64,000 nucleotides of DNA from Nocardioides eburneiflavus (GCF_004785795.1 NZ_SRRO01000001.1:3782001-3846000); one strand, 5' to 3'; shown: positions 42,687-53,345, numbered from the stretch's first letter. Notes: a model not told the origin generated them from the sequence alone. Translations and numbers: made by a program.

Positions 42687-42998
42687 GTGGCTTCTCCCAC
42701 CATCGCCGCCGAGGGCGTCACCAACCCCTCGATCGACGACCTGCTCAGCAAGACCGACAGCAAGTACAAGCTCGTGCTCTACAGCGCACAGCGTGCCCGC
42801 CAGATCAACGCCTACTACTCGCAGCTCGGCGAGGGCCTCCTGGAGTACGTCGGCCCGCTGGTCGACACCCACGTCCAGGAGAAGCCGCTCTCGATCGCCC
42901 TGCGCGAGATCAACGACGACCTCCTGACCTGCGAGGACATCGACCCCGCCGCCGAGGCCGCCGCCGCCGAGGCTGCTGCCGGCGACGCCACGGAGTGA
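42687..42998 (+). CDS. rpoZ: RNA polymerase omega subunit
   Basis: 103 residues. [29 protein letters not shown] (about 14-42) is the conserved core; [10 protein letters not shown] follows. Ala/Glu-rich C-terminal tail. GTG start. Binds beta-prime and helps RNA polymerase assembly; in the usual gmk-rpoZ-coaBC order. Confidence 0.96.
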   Translation: MASPTIAAEGVTNPSIDDLLSKTDSKYKLVLYSAQRARQINAYYSQLGEGLLEYVGPLVDTHVQEKPLSIALREINDDLLTCEDIDPAAEAAAAEAAAGDATE

Positions 42999-43011
42999 CG
43001 CGAGCCTCGCG

Positions 43012-44226
43012 ATGACCGGAAGGGTCGTCCTGGGCGTCTCCGGTGGGATCGCGGCCTACAAGGCCTGCGAGCTGCTGCGCCGGTTCACCGAGTCGGGGCA
43101 CGACGTCACCGTCGTGCCCACGGCTGCGGCCCTGGAGTTCGTGGGAGCGCCGACATGGGCGGCCCTGTCCGGCAAGCCGGTCTCGTCCGAGGTCTGGTCA
43201 GCCGTCCACGAGGTGCCGCACGTGCGGATCGGCCAGTCCGCCGACGTGGTCGTGGTGGCCCCGGCGACCGCCGACCTGCTCGCGAAGGCCGCCCACGGGC
43301 TCGCCGACGACCTCCTGACCAACACGCTCCTCACCGCGCGCTGCCCGGTCGTGCTCGCCCCGGCGATGCACACCGAGATGTGGGAGCACCCCGCCACCCA
43401 GGCCAACGTGGAGACGCTGCGGCGCCGCGGGGTCGTGGTCATCGAGCCCGCCGAGGGCAGGCTCACTGGGGCAGACACCGGCAAGGGCCGGCTCCCCGAG
43501 CCGGCCGAGATCTTCGACCTCGTCCGCGCGGTGCTCGACCGCGGACCGGACGTCCGCCCCGACCTCGCCGGCCGCAAGGTCGTGGTGTCCGCGGGCGGCA
43601 CCCGGGAGTACCTCGACCCGGTGCGCTTCCTCGGCAACCGCTCGTCGGGCCTCCAGGGCTACGCACTGGCCCGTACGGCCGCCGCTCGCGGCGCCCACGT
43701 CACCCTCGTCAGTGCCAACGTCTCCCTCGCCGACCCGGCCGGGGTGAGCGTCGTACGCGTCGAGACGACCGACCAGCTGCGCGAGGCCGTGGTCGCGGCG
43801 ACGGCCACCGCCGACGCGGTCGTGATGGCCGCGGCGCCGGCCGACTTCCGGCCCGTCTCCATGAGCGACGCCAAGATCAAGAAGGCCGACGACGGCTCGG
43901 CGCCGCCCATCGAGCTGGTGCAGAACCCCGACATCCTCGCCGAGATCTCCCACGACCGCGCTCGCGAGGGAGCGGTGGTGGTCGGCTTCGCCGCCGAGAC
44001 CGGCGACGCCTCCGGCTCGGTCCTCGACCTCGGTCGGGCCAAGCTGGCCCGCAAGGGCTGCGACCTGCTCGTCGTCAACGACGTCAGCGGGGGAGCGGTC
44101 TTCGGCAGCACGGACAACGAGGCCGTCATCCTCGGGGCCGACGGGGCGGTCGTCGAGGTCCCGCACGGCACCAAGACCGCGCTGGCACACGTCGTCTGGG
44201 ACGAGGTCGGACGGAGATTCCCCTGA
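43012..44226 (+). CDS. coaBC: Bifunctional phosphopantothenoylcysteine decarboxylase / phosphopantothenate-cysteine ligase
   Basis: 404 residues. CoaC half (1-190): [17 protein letters not shown] flavin site, [29 protein letters not shown]. CoaB half (190-404): [34 protein letters not shown] and the Lys-rich AKIKK that contacts CTP/phosphopantothenate, [10 protein letters not shown]. Two steps of CoA synthesis. Confidence 0.97.
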   Translation: MTGRVVLGVSGGIAAYKACELLRRFTESGHDVTVVPTAAALEFVGAPTWAALSGKPVSSEVWSAVHEVPHVRIGQSADVVVVAPATADLLAKAAHGLADDLLTNTLLTARCPVVLAPAMHTEMWEHPATQANVETLRRRGVVVIEPAEGRLTGADTGKGRLPEPAEIFDLVRAVLDRGPDVRPDLAGRKVVVSAGGTREYLDPVRFLGNRSSGLQGYALARTAAARGAHVTLVSANVSLADPAGVSVVRVETTDQLREAVVAATATADAVVMAAAPADFRPVSMSDAKIKKADDGSAPPIELVQNPDILAEISHDRAREGAVVVGFAAETGDASGSVLDLGRAKLARKGCDLLVVNDVSGGAVFGSTDNEAVILGADGAVVEVPHGTKTALAHVVWDEVGRRFP

Positions 44227-44296
44227 GATGGGGATCCCAGATCCTGAGCAACCGGTACGTTTGCATCACCCGTTCCACACAAGAATTGAGGGCAAC

Positions 44297-45499
44297 GTGG
44301 CTGGACGCCTCTTCACCTCCGAGTCGGTGACCGAGGGTCACCCGGACAAGATCGCCGACCGGATCAGCGACTCCGTCCTCGACCACCTCATGGCTGAGGA
44401 CCCCGACCGCGCCAACCTGCGCGTGGCCGTCGAGACGCTGCTCACCACCGGGCTGGTCGTCGTGGCCGGCGAGGTCCGCACCACGGCGTACGCCCCGGTC
44501 GCCGACATCGTGCGCAAGGCGATCCTCGAGATCGGCTACGACTCCTCGGAGAAGGGCTTCGACGGCACGACCTGCGGCGTGCAGGTCGCCATCGGCGCCC
44601 AGTCCAGCGACATCGCCGCCGGCGTCGACGCCGGCCACGAGTCCCGCGTGGGCTCCTCGGAGGACGAGCTCGACAAGCGAGGCGCCGGGGACCAGGGGCT
44701 GATGTTCGGCTACGCCTGCGACGACACCCCCGAGCTGATGCCGCTCCCGATCACCATCGCCCAGCGGCTCGCCCAGAGGCTGACCGAGGTCCGCAAGGAC
44801 GGCACGCTCGACTACCTCCGTCCCGACGGCAAGACCCAGGTCACCATCGAGTACGACCAGGACGACCGTCCGGTGCGAATCGACACCGTGGTGCTCTCCA
44901 CCCAGCACGACCCCGGGATCGAGCACGCCGCGCTCGAGGCCGACATCAAGCAGCACGTCATCGACCCCGTCCTCGCGGCCTTCGACATCCCGTCCGAGGG
45001 CTACCGGATGCTGGTCAACCCGACCGGCACCTTCGTCATCGGCGGCCCCATGGGCGACGCCGGCCTCACCGGTCGCAAGATCATCGTCGACACCTACGGC
45101 GGCATGGCCCGCCACGGCGGCGGCGCCTTCTCCGGCAAGGACCCCTCCAAGGTCGACCGCTCGGCCGCCTACGCCATGCGGTGGGTCGCCAAGAACGTCG
45201 TCGCGGCAGGCCTCGCCCGGCGCTGCGAGGCCCAGGTCGCCTACGCCATCGGCAAGGCCGCCCCGGTCGGTGTGTTCATCGAGACCTTCGGGACGGGCGT
45301 GGTCCCGGACGAGAAGATCCAGGACGCGGTGCTCGAGGTCTTCGACCTGCGCCCCGCCGCGATCATCCGCGACCTCGACCTGCTGCGCCCGATCTACGCC
45401 AAGACGTCGGCCTACGGCCACTTCGGTCGCGAGCTCGCCGAGTTCACGTGGGAGACCACCGACCGCGCCGACAAGCTGAAGGCCGCCGCCGGCATCTGA
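44297..45499 (+). CDS. metK: S-adenosylmethionine synthetase
   Basis: 400 residues. [21 protein letters not shown] at the start, [36 protein letters not shown] and [21 protein letters not shown] are signature motifs. GTG at 44297 with GAGGG before it, beginning [10 protein letters not shown], is preferred to the upstream ATG at 44228 because the conserved N-terminus starts there. No SAM riboswitch is seen in the 70-bp gap. Ends at a strong terminator. Confidence 0.97.
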   Translation: MAGRLFTSESVTEGHPDKIADRISDSVLDHLMAEDPDRANLRVAVETLLTTGLVVVAGEVRTTAYAPVADIVRKAILEIGYDSSEKGFDGTTCGVQVAIGAQSSDIAAGVDAGHESRVGSSEDELDKRGAGDQGLMFGYACDDTPELMPLPITIAQRLAQRLTEVRKDGTLDYLRPDGKTQVTIEYDQDDRPVRIDTVVLSTQHDPGIEHAALEADIKQHVIDPVLAAFDIPSEGYRMLVNPTGTFVIGGPMGDAGLTGRKIIVDTYGGMARHGGGAFSGKDPSKVDRSAAYAMRWVAKNVVAAGLARRCEAQVAYAIGKAAPVGVFIETFGTGVVPDEKIQDAVLEVFDLRPAAIIRDLDLLRPIYAKTSAYGHFGRELAEFTWETTDRADKLKAAAGI

Positions 45500-45514
45500 G
45501 GCCATGCCCTCCGG

Positions 45515-45540
45515 GGACTCCCCGCTCGAGCGGGGAGTCC
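45515..45540 (+). terminator. Terminator after metK
   Basis: A 26-bp perfect palindrome (arms GGACTCCCCGCTC and its complement), starting 16 bp after the metK stop. Confidence 0.7.
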
Positions 45541-45627
45541 GCCACCTCGGGGGGCGTACAACCCCCTCCAGGTGTCGGAGTTCCCCACCAGATCGGCCTG
45601 TCGGCGCCCGCTGACACAATCACCCGC

Positions 45628-47637
45628 ATGACGCAGCGCGAGGCCCCGGAAGCAGACATGCTCCCGGGGCTTCGCGCCGCCGTCGACGACGCCCGCGCCA
45701 AGGCCGCCGCCACCCGACGTCGCAAAGCTGCCGCGTGGGAGCCGGCAGCGACGGACCCGGTGGCGCGCGTGCTCGTCGACATCGCGCTGGCCCATCTCGA
45801 CCGCCCCTTCGACTACGCCGTCCCGGCGTCGATGGCCGACGCTGCGGTCCCGGGTGCTCGCGTCAAGGTCCGGTTCGCAGGCCAGGACGTAGACGGCTTC
45901 GTGGTCGAGCGGGCGAGCACGTCCGACCACACCGGCTCCCTGCGGCCCCTGCGCCGCGTGGTGAGCCCCGAGCCGGTGCTCGCGCCCGAGATCGCCCGGT
46001 TGAGCCAGACCCTCGCCCGCCGGTACGCCGGAGCCCGGTCCGACGTGCTCCGGCTCGCGGTGCCACCGCGGCACGCCACCACTGAGAAGGTGCCCTCCCC
46101 GGCTCGCACCCCGGCCCCCCTCCTGGCGAGCCCCACGACCTGGTCGGAGGTCGAGCACGCCGGGGCCTTCCTGCGCCACCTCACCACCGGCGGCGCACCG
46201 CGGGCCGTCTGGTCCGCGGCCCCGGCGGACGACTGGCCCGCCATGGTGGCGGAGGCCGTCGCAGCCACGTACGCCGGCGGTCGAGGGGCACTCGTCTGCG
46301 TCCCGGACCGACGTGACGTCGCCCGCGTCGACGCGGCTCTGACGTCGGTGCTGCCGGGCCACCATCATGTTTGCCTCACCGCCGACGGCGGTCCCGCGGC
46401 TCGCTACCGCGACTTCCTGGCCATCTCCCGCGGGGCGCGCCGCATCGTCGTAGGCACCCGCTCGGCGGGGTTCGCGCCCGTGCACGACCTGGGGCTGGTC
46501 GTGCTCTGGGACGACGGCGACGACCTGCACGCCGAGCCGCGTGCTCCCTACCCCCACACCCGCGAGGTGCTGCTGGCCCGCGCCGAGCAGCAGGGCACGG
46601 CTGCGCTCCTCGGCGGGGTGGCGCGCACCCCCGAGGCCCAGCAGCTGGTGACGACCGGCTGGGCCCACGAGCTGACGGTGCCGCGGGCCGTTCTGCGCCA
46701 CCGGGCGCGGGTCGAGGCCGTGCCCGCCGAGGACCGTTCGGTCGGCACCCGCATCCCGCGGGCGGCCTACGACGCGGTCCGGCGTGGCCTCACGACGGGC
46801 CCGGTCCTCGTCCAGACCCCCCGGGCCGGCTACGCCGCGTCGCTGGCCTGCGACACCTGTCGGGCGCCGGCTCGCTGCTCGGCGTGCACGGGCCCGCTCG
46901 CGCAGGCCGGCCCCGCCCAGCCGCCACGGTGCCGCTGGTGCGGCCACGACGAGGCGGCCTGGGCGTGCGCGACCTGCGGGGCCCGGGGCCTCCGGGCCCC
47001 GGTGCGCGGCGAGGCGCGTACAGCTGAGGAGCTGGGCCGGATGTTCGCCGGCACCACCGTGCGCAGCTCCAGCGGCGATCGCGTGCTGGACCGCGTCGGG
47101 CCGGCCGCCGACATCGTCGTGGCCACGGTCGGCGCGGAGCCTGTCGCCGACGAGGGCTACGCCGCCGTCGTCCTGCTCGACACCTGGCTCACCCTGGCGC
47201 GCGACGACCTGCGCGTCGCCGAGGAGGCGCTGCGACGCTGGCTCAACGCGGCGGCGCTCGTCCGGACCGGCGGCCACGTCGTCGCGGTCGGCGACCCCGC
47301 CCACCCGGCGCTCCAGGCTCTCGTGCGCTGGGACCCGGCCGGGTTCGCCCGACGTGAGGTGGACGAGCGCGCCCAGGCCCACCTGCCGCCGGCGGCGCGG
47401 ATGGCGACCGTGACCGGCGACCTCGGTGCCCTCGACGACGTCCTCCACCTCCTCGACCTGCCCCAGGGCGCGGAGGTCCTGGGCCCGGTGCCGGTGGACG
47501 AGGAGCACCGGGTGCTCCTCCGCGTGCCGGCTCCGGCGGGTGAGGCCCTGTCCCACTCGCTCGGTGACCTCCAGCGGCTGCGCTCGGCCCGCAAGCTCGA
47601 CCCAGTCCGCATCCAGGTCGACCCGCTCAGCATCTAG
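45628..47637 (+). CDS. priA: PriA-like primosomal protein without helicase motifs
   Basis: 669 residues. The 3'-DNA binding domain (VLVDIALAHLDRPFDYAVPASM, about 49-68) and a zinc-binding block with eight Cys (408, 411, 417, 420, 435, 438, 447, 450) are present. The Walker A (GxxGxGKT) and DEEH box of true PriA are absent; their places read SAAPADDWPAMVAEAV and LWDDGDDL. This is the state of many actinobacterial PriA proteins, which likely only recognise forks or act as scaffolds. The ATG follows a CACAAT box by seven bases (leaderless). Confidence 0.9.
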   Translation: MTQREAPEADMLPGLRAAVDDARAKAAATRRRKAAAWEPAATDPVARVLVDIALAHLDRPFDYAVPASMADAAVPGARVKVRFAGQDVDGFVVERASTSDHTGSLRPLRRVVSPEPVLAPEIARLSQTLARRYAGARSDVLRLAVPPRHATTEKVPSPARTPAPLLASPTTWSEVEHAGAFLRHLTTGGAPRAVWSAAPADDWPAMVAEAVAATYAGGRGALVCVPDRRDVARVDAALTSVLPGHHHVCLTADGGPAARYRDFLAISRGARRIVVGTRSAGFAPVHDLGLVVLWDDGDDLHAEPRAPYPHTREVLLARAEQQGTAALLGGVARTPEAQQLVTTGWAHELTVPRAVLRHRARVEAVPAEDRSVGTRIPRAAYDAVRRGLTTGPVLVQTPRAGYAASLACDTCRAPARCSACTGPLAQAGPAQPPRCRWCGHDEAAWACATCGARGLRAPVRGEARTAEELGRMFAGTTVRSSSGDRVLDRVGPAADIVVATVGAEPVADEGYAAVVLLDTWLTLARDDLRVAEEALRRWLNAAALVRTGGHVVAVGDPAHPALQALVRWDPAGFARREVDERAQAHLPPAARMATVTGDLGALDDVLHLLDLPQGAEVLGPVPVDEEHRVLLRVPAPAGEALSHSLGDLQRLRSARKLDPVRIQVDPLSI

Positions 47638-47738
47638 GCAGCGCCTGCGCCCCGCGGTCGCCGTCCCCACCGGGGCGCCGGCGACGGCGGCCGGAGTCCC
47701 TAGACTTGGCCCTCCCGAACCCCACTCCAAGGAGCTCC

Positions 47739-48284
47739 GTGGCCGTCCAGCCCATCCGCCTCTTCGGCGACCCGGTCCTGCGCCAGCGCGCGGTGGAGGT
47801 CGACGACTTCGACAAGGAGGTCCGTCAGCTCGTCACGGACCTCACCGACACGATGCTGGCCGCGCCGGGAGCAGGCCTCGCTGCACCCCAGATCGGGGTC
47901 GGCCTGCGGGTGTTCACCTGGAACGTGGAGGGCCAGGTCGGCCACCTCGTCAACCCGACGCTCGAGCTCTCCGACGACACCCAGGACGGCGCCGAGGGCT
48001 GCCTGTCCCTGCCCGAGCTCACCTACGACTGCCTGCGGGCCCTGTCGGTCGTCGCGACCGGGTTCGACATGCACGGCGAGCCCCTGCGGATCGAGGCCTC
48101 CGAGCTGCTCGCCCGCGCCATGCAGCACGAGACCGACCACCTCGACGGCATCCTCTTCATCGACCGGCTCGACACCGCCGCCCGCAAGGCCGCGATGAAG
48201 GAGATCCGCGAGTCCGAGTGGTTCGGCCTGGAGAAGCCCACCGTCAGGGTCAGCCCCCACGCCACCCATGGCTTCGCCCGATGA
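47739..48284 (+). CDS. def: Peptide deformylase
   Basis: 181 residues. Motif 1 [15 protein letters not shown], motif 2 EGCLSLPE with metal Cys88, motif 3 QHETDHLDG with His130, Glu131 and His134. Removes formyl from nascent N-termini. GTG start after AAGGAG (47728-47733), with a TAGACT -10 box at 47701-47706, giving a 30-nt leader. Upstream of fmt in the common order. Confidence 0.96.
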   Translation: MAVQPIRLFGDPVLRQRAVEVDDFDKEVRQLVTDLTDTMLAAPGAGLAAPQIGVGLRVFTWNVEGQVGHLVNPTLELSDDTQDGAEGCLSLPELTYDCLRALSVVATGFDMHGEPLRIEASELLARAMQHETDHLDGILFIDRLDTAARKAAMKEIRESEWFGLEKPTVRVSPHATHGFAR

Positions 48285-48297
48285 GGCGGCACCGCTG

Positions 48298-49236
48298 ATG
48301 CGCGTCGTCTTCGCCGGCACGCCCGACGTCGCCCTGCCTGCTCTCGACGCCGTCGCGGCGAGCCGTCACGAGCTCGTGGGCGTCGTCACCCGACCCGACG
48401 CGCCGAGCGGCCGCGGTCGCCGGCTCGTCGCCAGCCCGGTGGCCCAGCGGGCCGAGGAGCTCGGCGTACCCGTGCTCAAGCCCGAGCACCCGCGCGACCC
48501 CGCGTTCCAGGCCGCGCTCGCCGAGCTCCGGCCGGACGCCTGCCCGGTGGTGGCCTACGGCGCCCTCCTGCCGCAGTCGGCGCTCAACCTCGTCCCGTAC
48601 GGCTGGATCAACCTGCACTTCTCCGTGCTGCCCGCGTGGCGCGGGGCCGCGCCGGTCCAGCACTCGCTCTGGGCCGGCGACGAGGTCACCGGCGCGACGA
48701 CCTTCCGGATCGTGAAGGCGCTCGACGCCGGTCCGGTCTTCGGCGTCATGACCGAGCGGATCAGGCCCGACGACACGGCCGGCGACCTCCTCGCCCGGCT
48801 GGCCGAGGGCGGCGCGGGGCTGCTCGTGCAGACCCTCGACGGCATCGAGGACGGCACGCTCGAGGCTCGCGAGCAGCCCGAGGACGGCCTCTCGTTCGCC
48901 CCGAAGATCCTCGTCGACGACGCGCGGATCGACTGGAGCCACCCCGCGGTGGCCATCGACCGGCAGGTGCGGGCGTGCGACCCGGCACCGGGGGCGTGGA
49001 GCACCTTCGAGGGCGAGCGGATCAAGATCGGCCCGGTCACGGCGGTCGAGGGCGACCGCCTCCCACCCGGCGTCCTCGAGGTCTCCAAGAATGCCGTCCT
49101 CGTCGGCACCGGCACCAGCCCGGTGCGGCTCGGAGAGGTCAAGGCCTTCGGCAAGAAGCAGATGCAGGCCGCCGACTGGGCCCGCGGCGTACGTCTCTCG
49201 TCCGGTGTCCGGCTCGGCGTGGACGAGACGCCGTGA
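48298..49236 (+). CDS. fmt: Methionyl-tRNA formyltransferase
   Basis: 312 residues from the ATG giving [16 protein letters not shown]; an ATG at 48268 in the same frame overlaps def and adds ten non-conserved residues. Formyl-folate site [25 protein letters not shown] (catalytic Asn, His and Asp), C-terminal tRNA-binding domain. Formylates initiator Met-tRNA. Confidence 0.96.
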   Translation: MRVVFAGTPDVALPALDAVAASRHELVGVVTRPDAPSGRGRRLVASPVAQRAEELGVPVLKPEHPRDPAFQAALAELRPDACPVVAYGALLPQSALNLVPYGWINLHFSVLPAWRGAAPVQHSLWAGDEVTGATTFRIVKALDAGPVFGVMTERIRPDDTAGDLLARLAEGGAGLLVQTLDGIEDGTLEAREQPEDGLSFAPKILVDDARIDWSHPAVAIDRQVRACDPAPGAWSTFEGERIKIGPVTAVEGDRLPPGVLEVSKNAVLVGTGTSPVRLGEVKAFGKKQMQAADWARGVRLSSGVRLGVDETP

Positions 49237-49646
49237 GCACCCCCGCCCGCCCCGAGGACGTCGACGAGATCTGCGCCGGCCTGCCCGAGACCGAGCTCGG
49301 CACGTCGTGGGGCGACGTCCCGACGTGGAAGGTGCCGCGCGGGGAGAAGGGGAGGGGCTTCGTCCTCTACCGCCCGCCGGGGAAGACGGCCGTCGACCCC
49401 GCGACAGGGGAGCCCTACGAGGACCTCGTGGTGATCATCACGCCGACCGAGGTCGAGAAGGACGCGCTCGTGGCCGATGAGTCCACGCCGTTCTTCACGA
49501 TCGACCACTTCACGGGCTTCGCCGCGGTGCTGGTGCAGCAGTCCCGGCTCGGCGAGATCAGCCGAGAGGAGCTGGCCGAGATCATCACCGACGCGTGGGC
49601 CACGCGGGCCCCGAAGAAGCTCGTCCGGGAGCACCTCGGTGACTGA
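49233..49646 (+). CDS. MmcQ/YjbR family protein, copy 1
   Basis: 137 residues of the DNA-binding-like YjbR/CyaY-fold family: [65 protein letters not shown]. Function uncertain. GTGA overlap with fmt and 8-bp overlap with rsmB, so part of the translation-gene operon. A paralogue of the same length sits after rpe. Confidence 0.85.
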   Translation: MSTPARPEDVDEICAGLPETELGTSWGDVPTWKVPRGEKGRGFVLYRPPGKTAVDPATGEPYEDLVVIITPTEVEKDALVADESTPFFTIDHFTGFAAVLVQQSRLGEISREELAEIITDAWATRAPKKLVREHLGD

Positions 49647-50952
49647 CCGCCGTCGGCCCGTGGACCGCCCGCGTCGCGCCGCGCTCGACGTCCTGACCGC
49701 CGTCCGGGTCGACGAGGCGTACGCCAACCTGGTCCTGCCGCAGGTGCTGCGCAAGCACGGACTGGCCGGCCGTGACGCAGCCCTCGCGACGGAGCTGGCC
49801 TCCGGCGCGATCCGCATGCGGGGCCTCTACGACCCGGTCATCGACGCGTGCCTGACCAGGCCGCGGCTCCAGCCCGAGGTGCGTGACGTGCTGCGGCTCG
49901 GCACCCACCAGCTGCTGTCGATGCGGGTGCCGGACCACGCGGCCATCTCGACGAGTGTCGACCTGGTCCGCGCCGCCGTCGGCCGCGGCCCGTCCGGCCT
50001 CGTCAACGCGGTGCTGCGGACCATCAGCCGGCGCAGCCTCGACGACTGGATCGCCGAGGTCGCCCCCGACCCCGCGCACGACCCGTACGGCCACCTCGCC
50101 GTCGCGCGGTCCCACCCCCGCTGGGTGGTCGACCTCCTCGGACAGGCGCTGGGTGCGGACGCCGAGCTCGACGACCTCCTGGCCGCCGACAACGCCGCGC
50201 CTCGCGTCACCCTCGTCGCCCGTCCCGGACTGGCGACGGTCGAGGAGCTGGAGGCGGCCGGCGGCACCCGCACCGCCCGGTCGCCCTACGGCGTGGTGCT
50301 CGACGGCGGTGACCCCGCCGCGGTCGCGGCCGTCTCCGAGGGGCGTGCCGGCGTGCAGGACGAGGGCTCGCAGCTCGTCGCCCTGGCGATGTCGGAGGCG
50401 TCCCTGGAGGGTCGCGACGAGAGGTGGCTGGACCTGTGCGCCGGCCCAGGGGGCAAGGCGGCACTGCTCGCCGCGCTGGCCGCCCGGCGCGGGGCGACCC
50501 TGGTCGCGCACGAGCGACAGCCGCACCGAGCGGCACTCGTGGCCGCCGCGGTGCGGGCCGCCCCGGCCGGGTCGGTGAGCGTCGTGGCCGGTGACGGGAT
50601 GCGACCGGCGTGGGTGTCCGGCACCTTCGACCGCGTGCTCGTCGACGCGCCGTGCTCGGGCCTCGGCGCTCTGCGCCGCCGGCCGGAGTCGCGCTGGCGG
50701 CGTACGCCCGAGGACGTCGACGTGCTGGTCGGCCTGCAGCAGGTGCTGCTCGACGGCGCGCTCGACGCGGTACGCCCCGGCGGGATCGTGGTCTACGCGA
50801 CCTGCTCGCCCGTCGTGGCCGAGACGAGCGAGGTGGTCGACGCGGTGGTCGGCAGGCGCGGCGACACCGACGAGGTCGCCCGCTTCCAGCTGTGGCCCCA
50901 CCGGGACGGCACCGACGCGATGTTCGCCGCGACCCTGCGGCGCCGCGCCTGA
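49639..50952 (+). CDS. rsmB: 16S rRNA m5C967 methyltransferase
   Basis: 437 residues. NusB-like N-terminal domain (RRAALDVLTAVRVDEAYANLVLP), SAM site WLDLCAGPGGKAALLAALA, DAPCSGLGALRRRPESRWRR with Cys339, and the nucleophile Cys389 in YATCSPVVAETSEVV. Methylates C967 of 16S rRNA in E. coli numbering. GTG start overlapping the YjbR gene. Confidence 0.96.
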   Translation: MTDRRRPVDRPRRAALDVLTAVRVDEAYANLVLPQVLRKHGLAGRDAALATELASGAIRMRGLYDPVIDACLTRPRLQPEVRDVLRLGTHQLLSMRVPDHAAISTSVDLVRAAVGRGPSGLVNAVLRTISRRSLDDWIAEVAPDPAHDPYGHLAVARSHPRWVVDLLGQALGADAELDDLLAADNAAPRVTLVARPGLATVEELEAAGGTRTARSPYGVVLDGGDPAAVAAVSEGRAGVQDEGSQLVALAMSEASLEGRDERWLDLCAGPGGKAALLAALAARRGATLVAHERQPHRAALVAAAVRAAPAGSVSVVAGDGMRPAWVSGTFDRVLVDAPCSGLGALRRRPESRWRRTPEDVDVLVGLQQVLLDGALDAVRPGGIVVYATCSPVVAETSEVVDAVVGRRGDTDEVARFQLWPHRDGTDAMFAATLRRRA

Positions 50953-51104
50953 GCGACCGCCGATCCACGGGCCGTACGCCGAGCGGTGCATGAGCCACCT
51001 GCTGCGGCCCCGGGATGTGGGTGGGCCACCGCTTCCGCGAGCGGCCTCGTCACCAGGACAGGTGAATTCGACGCGTCGGGCCCACGGCACCTGCGCGTCG
51101 CCTG

Positions 51105-51133
51105 TTCACAACGCTCGCCCGCACGAGCATGAT
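51105..51133 (+). promoter_or_regulatory. Possible promoter in the 238-bp gap before the secreted protein
   Basis: TTCACA and CATGAT with 17 bp between them, about 58 bp upstream of the ATG. The rest of the 50953-51190 gap shows no other structure I can name. Confidence 0.3.
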
Positions 51134-51190
51134 GGGGGCAGCGCGGTCCACCGGAGGGGTGGGCGGCGCCACGGGGAGCAGGAACCACAC

Positions 51191-52225
51191 ATGCAGGTAC
51201 GCAGCCTCCTGGCGGCGATGGCCGTCACGGCACTGACGACGACCCTGGGCACGTCCCTGGGCGCCAGCCCTGCTGCGGCTGCCGACACCCGTACGCTGTC
51301 CGGCCCGACCACGGGCGACCCCGACGCCTACCTCACGTTCGTGGGATGTGACGACCTCTTCGGCTCCCCGGCCGCCACGGCTCCCCGTTCGCGCATCAAC
51401 CTCGGCCCCTACTCCGCCCCGCTCGGGCGACGCTCGCTCGGTCTCGTCCCGACGTCACCGGGCACCGCCACCGGGCCCTACACGTCCTTCGGCGCCCTCA
51501 CCGAGCTCGACGCCTCGCTCTCGGTGGCGGCCACCGGCGGCAGCCAGGGCGTCTCCTGGGTCATCACCGTCACCCCGACGAGTCCGCGCGGCACCGCCTG
51601 GACCGGCCGCGCCGCGGTGTCCGCGCCGGCCGGGACCTGGAGCCAGGTGGCGAGCAGCAGCCAGACCTACGTGTGGACACTGGTCGACCTCCTGTCCGGC
51701 GCGGTCCTCGGCCGGGCGGCCGACGGCACTCCCGCCGCTTTCGCCGCCGAGCACGGGGACGGTCCCGGCTTCGCCGTGACCGGGTTCGGCTGCGACGGCC
51801 GTCCCTTCAACCTCGACGCGGTGCGCGGAGCAGGGACGACCTTCGACTTCGAGGGCGTCCAGCTCTCCACCTCGATCGACGTGGACGCGCCCCAGGTCCG
51901 TGCGGGCGAGAAGGTCACCGTCACCGGAGCGGTCACCGACGGCGCCCAGCGGGTGACCGGCGACCCGCTCGTCCTGCAGACCCGCGTGCCCGGCGGTGCC
52001 TGGACGTCCGCCGACGCGCCGGTCCTCGCCGACCGCGACGGGGTGACCCGGACCGCTGTGGAGCTCCAGGAGACCACCGAGATCCGCTGGCACCGACCGG
52101 AGAGCCAGTACGCCGACGAGGGGTGGTCCGAGGCGGTCACGGTCACGGTCACGGCTCCCGCGGACGGTGCCGACGGCGGGCCCACGCCGTCCGAGGCTCC
52201 GACCGAGGCTCCGACCGAGCAGTAG
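51191..52225 (+). CDS. Secreted protein of unknown function
   Basis: 344 residues. Signal peptide MQVRSLLAAMAVTALTTTLG ending ASPAAAA (cleavage about residue 31). The mature part is Gly/Thr/Ser-rich and beta-type; residues about 230-315 resemble an Ig-like module (VRAGEKVTVTGAVTDGAQ, VLQTRVPGGAWTSAD). Two Cys (FVGCDDLF, GFGCDGRP) could form a disulfide. Ends with a Pro/Thr/Glu-rich tail (SEAPTEAPTEQ). Long lead region upstream; GGGGAGCAGG before the ATG is a weak ribosome site. Confidence 0.7.
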   Translation: MQVRSLLAAMAVTALTTTLGTSLGASPAAAADTRTLSGPTTGDPDAYLTFVGCDDLFGSPAATAPRSRINLGPYSAPLGRRSLGLVPTSPGTATGPYTSFGALTELDASLSVAATGGSQGVSWVITVTPTSPRGTAWTGRAAVSAPAGTWSQVASSSQTYVWTLVDLLSGAVLGRAADGTPAAFAAEHGDGPGFAVTGFGCDGRPFNLDAVRGAGTTFDFEGVQLSTSIDVDAPQVRAGEKVTVTGAVTDGAQRVTGDPLVLQTRVPGGAWTSADAPVLADRDGVTRTAVELQETTEIRWHRPESQYADEGWSEAVTVTVTAPADGADGGPTPSEAPTEAPTEQ

Positions 52226-52247
52226 CCCGCACCGCTAGGCTCGGGAC

Positions 52248-53222
52248 GTGGCGTCGCCGTTCATCGAGATCGAGGTCGACGACCGCGTCGTCAAGGTCAC
52301 CAACCCCGACCGGGTCTACTTCCCTCCCTCGGACGCGTCACCGGACGGCGCGACCAAGCTCGACCTCGTCGAGTACTACCTGGCCGTCGGCGACGGCATC
52401 GTCAACGCGCTCTACGAGCGGCCCTGCATGCTGCACCGCTTCCCGAAGGGCCTGGCCGGCGACAAGGTGCACCAGAAGCGCCTGCCCGCCGGCGCCCCCG
52501 ACTGGGTCGAGACCGTGCAGCTCTTCTTCCCGCGGTGGAAGCGCACCGCCGACGAGCTCTGCGTGACCGAGCTGGGCAGCGTCATCTGGGCGGTGCAGAT
52601 GTCGACGGTGGAGTTCCACCCGTGGAACAGCCGCCGCGCGGACACCGAGAAGCCCGACGAGTGGCGCATCGACCTCGACCCCGGTCCGGAGTGCGACTGG
52701 GCGACCGTCCAGCGAGTTGCACATGTCACCCACGAGGTGCTCGACGAGCTCGGCGCCGTCGGGTTCCCGAAGACCAGCGGTGGCTCGGGCATGCACGTCT
52801 ACGTACGGATCCCGCCCGACCACGGCTTCCAGGACGTACGCCGTGCCGCGCTGGCCTTCGCCCGCGAGGTCGAGCGCCGGGCCGGGGGAGAGGTCACCAC
52901 GGCGTGGTGGCGCAAGGACCGCGACCCCGCGCAGCTGTTCGTCGACTACAACCAGAACGCCCGCGACCACACCATCGCCGCAGCCTACTCGGTGCGCGGC
53001 GTGCCCGAGGCGCGCGTCTCCGCGCCCGTGCGGTGGGAGGAGGTCGACGACTGCGTGCCCGACGACTTCACGATGTTCACGATGCCCGAGCGGTTCGCCG
53101 AGATCGGCGACCTGCACGCCGACATCGACGACCACCCGTTCGACATCGCGCCGCTGCTGGAGTGGGCCGAGCGGGACGAGGCGGAGGGAGCGGACGCGCC
53201 GCCCGAGCCCGACGAGCAGTAG
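52248..53222 (+). CDS. Stand-alone LigD-type polymerase/primase domain (Prim-Pol)
   Basis: 324 residues of the archaeo-eukaryotic primase-like NHEJ polymerase domain. Metal ligands Asp142 and Asp144 (RIDLDPGPE), the GGSGMHVYV motif and a later Asp in FVDYNQNARDHTIAAAYSVR. There is no ligase or nuclease domain and no Ku gene next to it. Similar free-standing proteins occur in mycobacteria (Rv3730c/PrimPolC type). GTG start six bases after TAGGCT (52236-52241), leaderless. Confidence 0.9.
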   Translation: MASPFIEIEVDDRVVKVTNPDRVYFPPSDASPDGATKLDLVEYYLAVGDGIVNALYERPCMLHRFPKGLAGDKVHQKRLPAGAPDWVETVQLFFPRWKRTADELCVTELGSVIWAVQMSTVEFHPWNSRRADTEKPDEWRIDLDPGPECDWATVQRVAHVTHEVLDELGAVGFPKTSGGSGMHVYVRIPPDHGFQDVRRAALAFAREVERRAGGEVTTAWWRKDRDPAQLFVDYNQNARDHTIAAAYSVRGVPEARVSAPVRWEEVDDCVPDDFTMFTMPERFAEIGDLHADIDDHPFDIAPLLEWAERDEAEGADAPPEPDEQ

Positions 53223-53225
53223 GCA

Positions 53226-53243
53226 CGGCCCGCGCACGGGCCG
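53226..53243 (+). terminator. GC-rich hairpin after the Prim-Pol gene
   Basis: CGGCCCG / CGGGCCG, 7-bp stem with a CGCA loop, directly after the stop codon. Confidence 0.5.
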
Positions 53244-53345
53244 ACTGCGACGTTCGAGGGCGACCGCGACGCCCTGCACGTCCTCGTCCCGACCAGGAGA
53301 GGTGCCGCGCGACTGGACGGCGGGCGCAGTCACTAGGCTCGCCCC

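Noticed and set aside
44226..44297. SAM riboswitch in front of metK
   Set aside because: The gap is about 70 bp, has no conserved SAM-I/II/IV core or long helices; nothing supports it.
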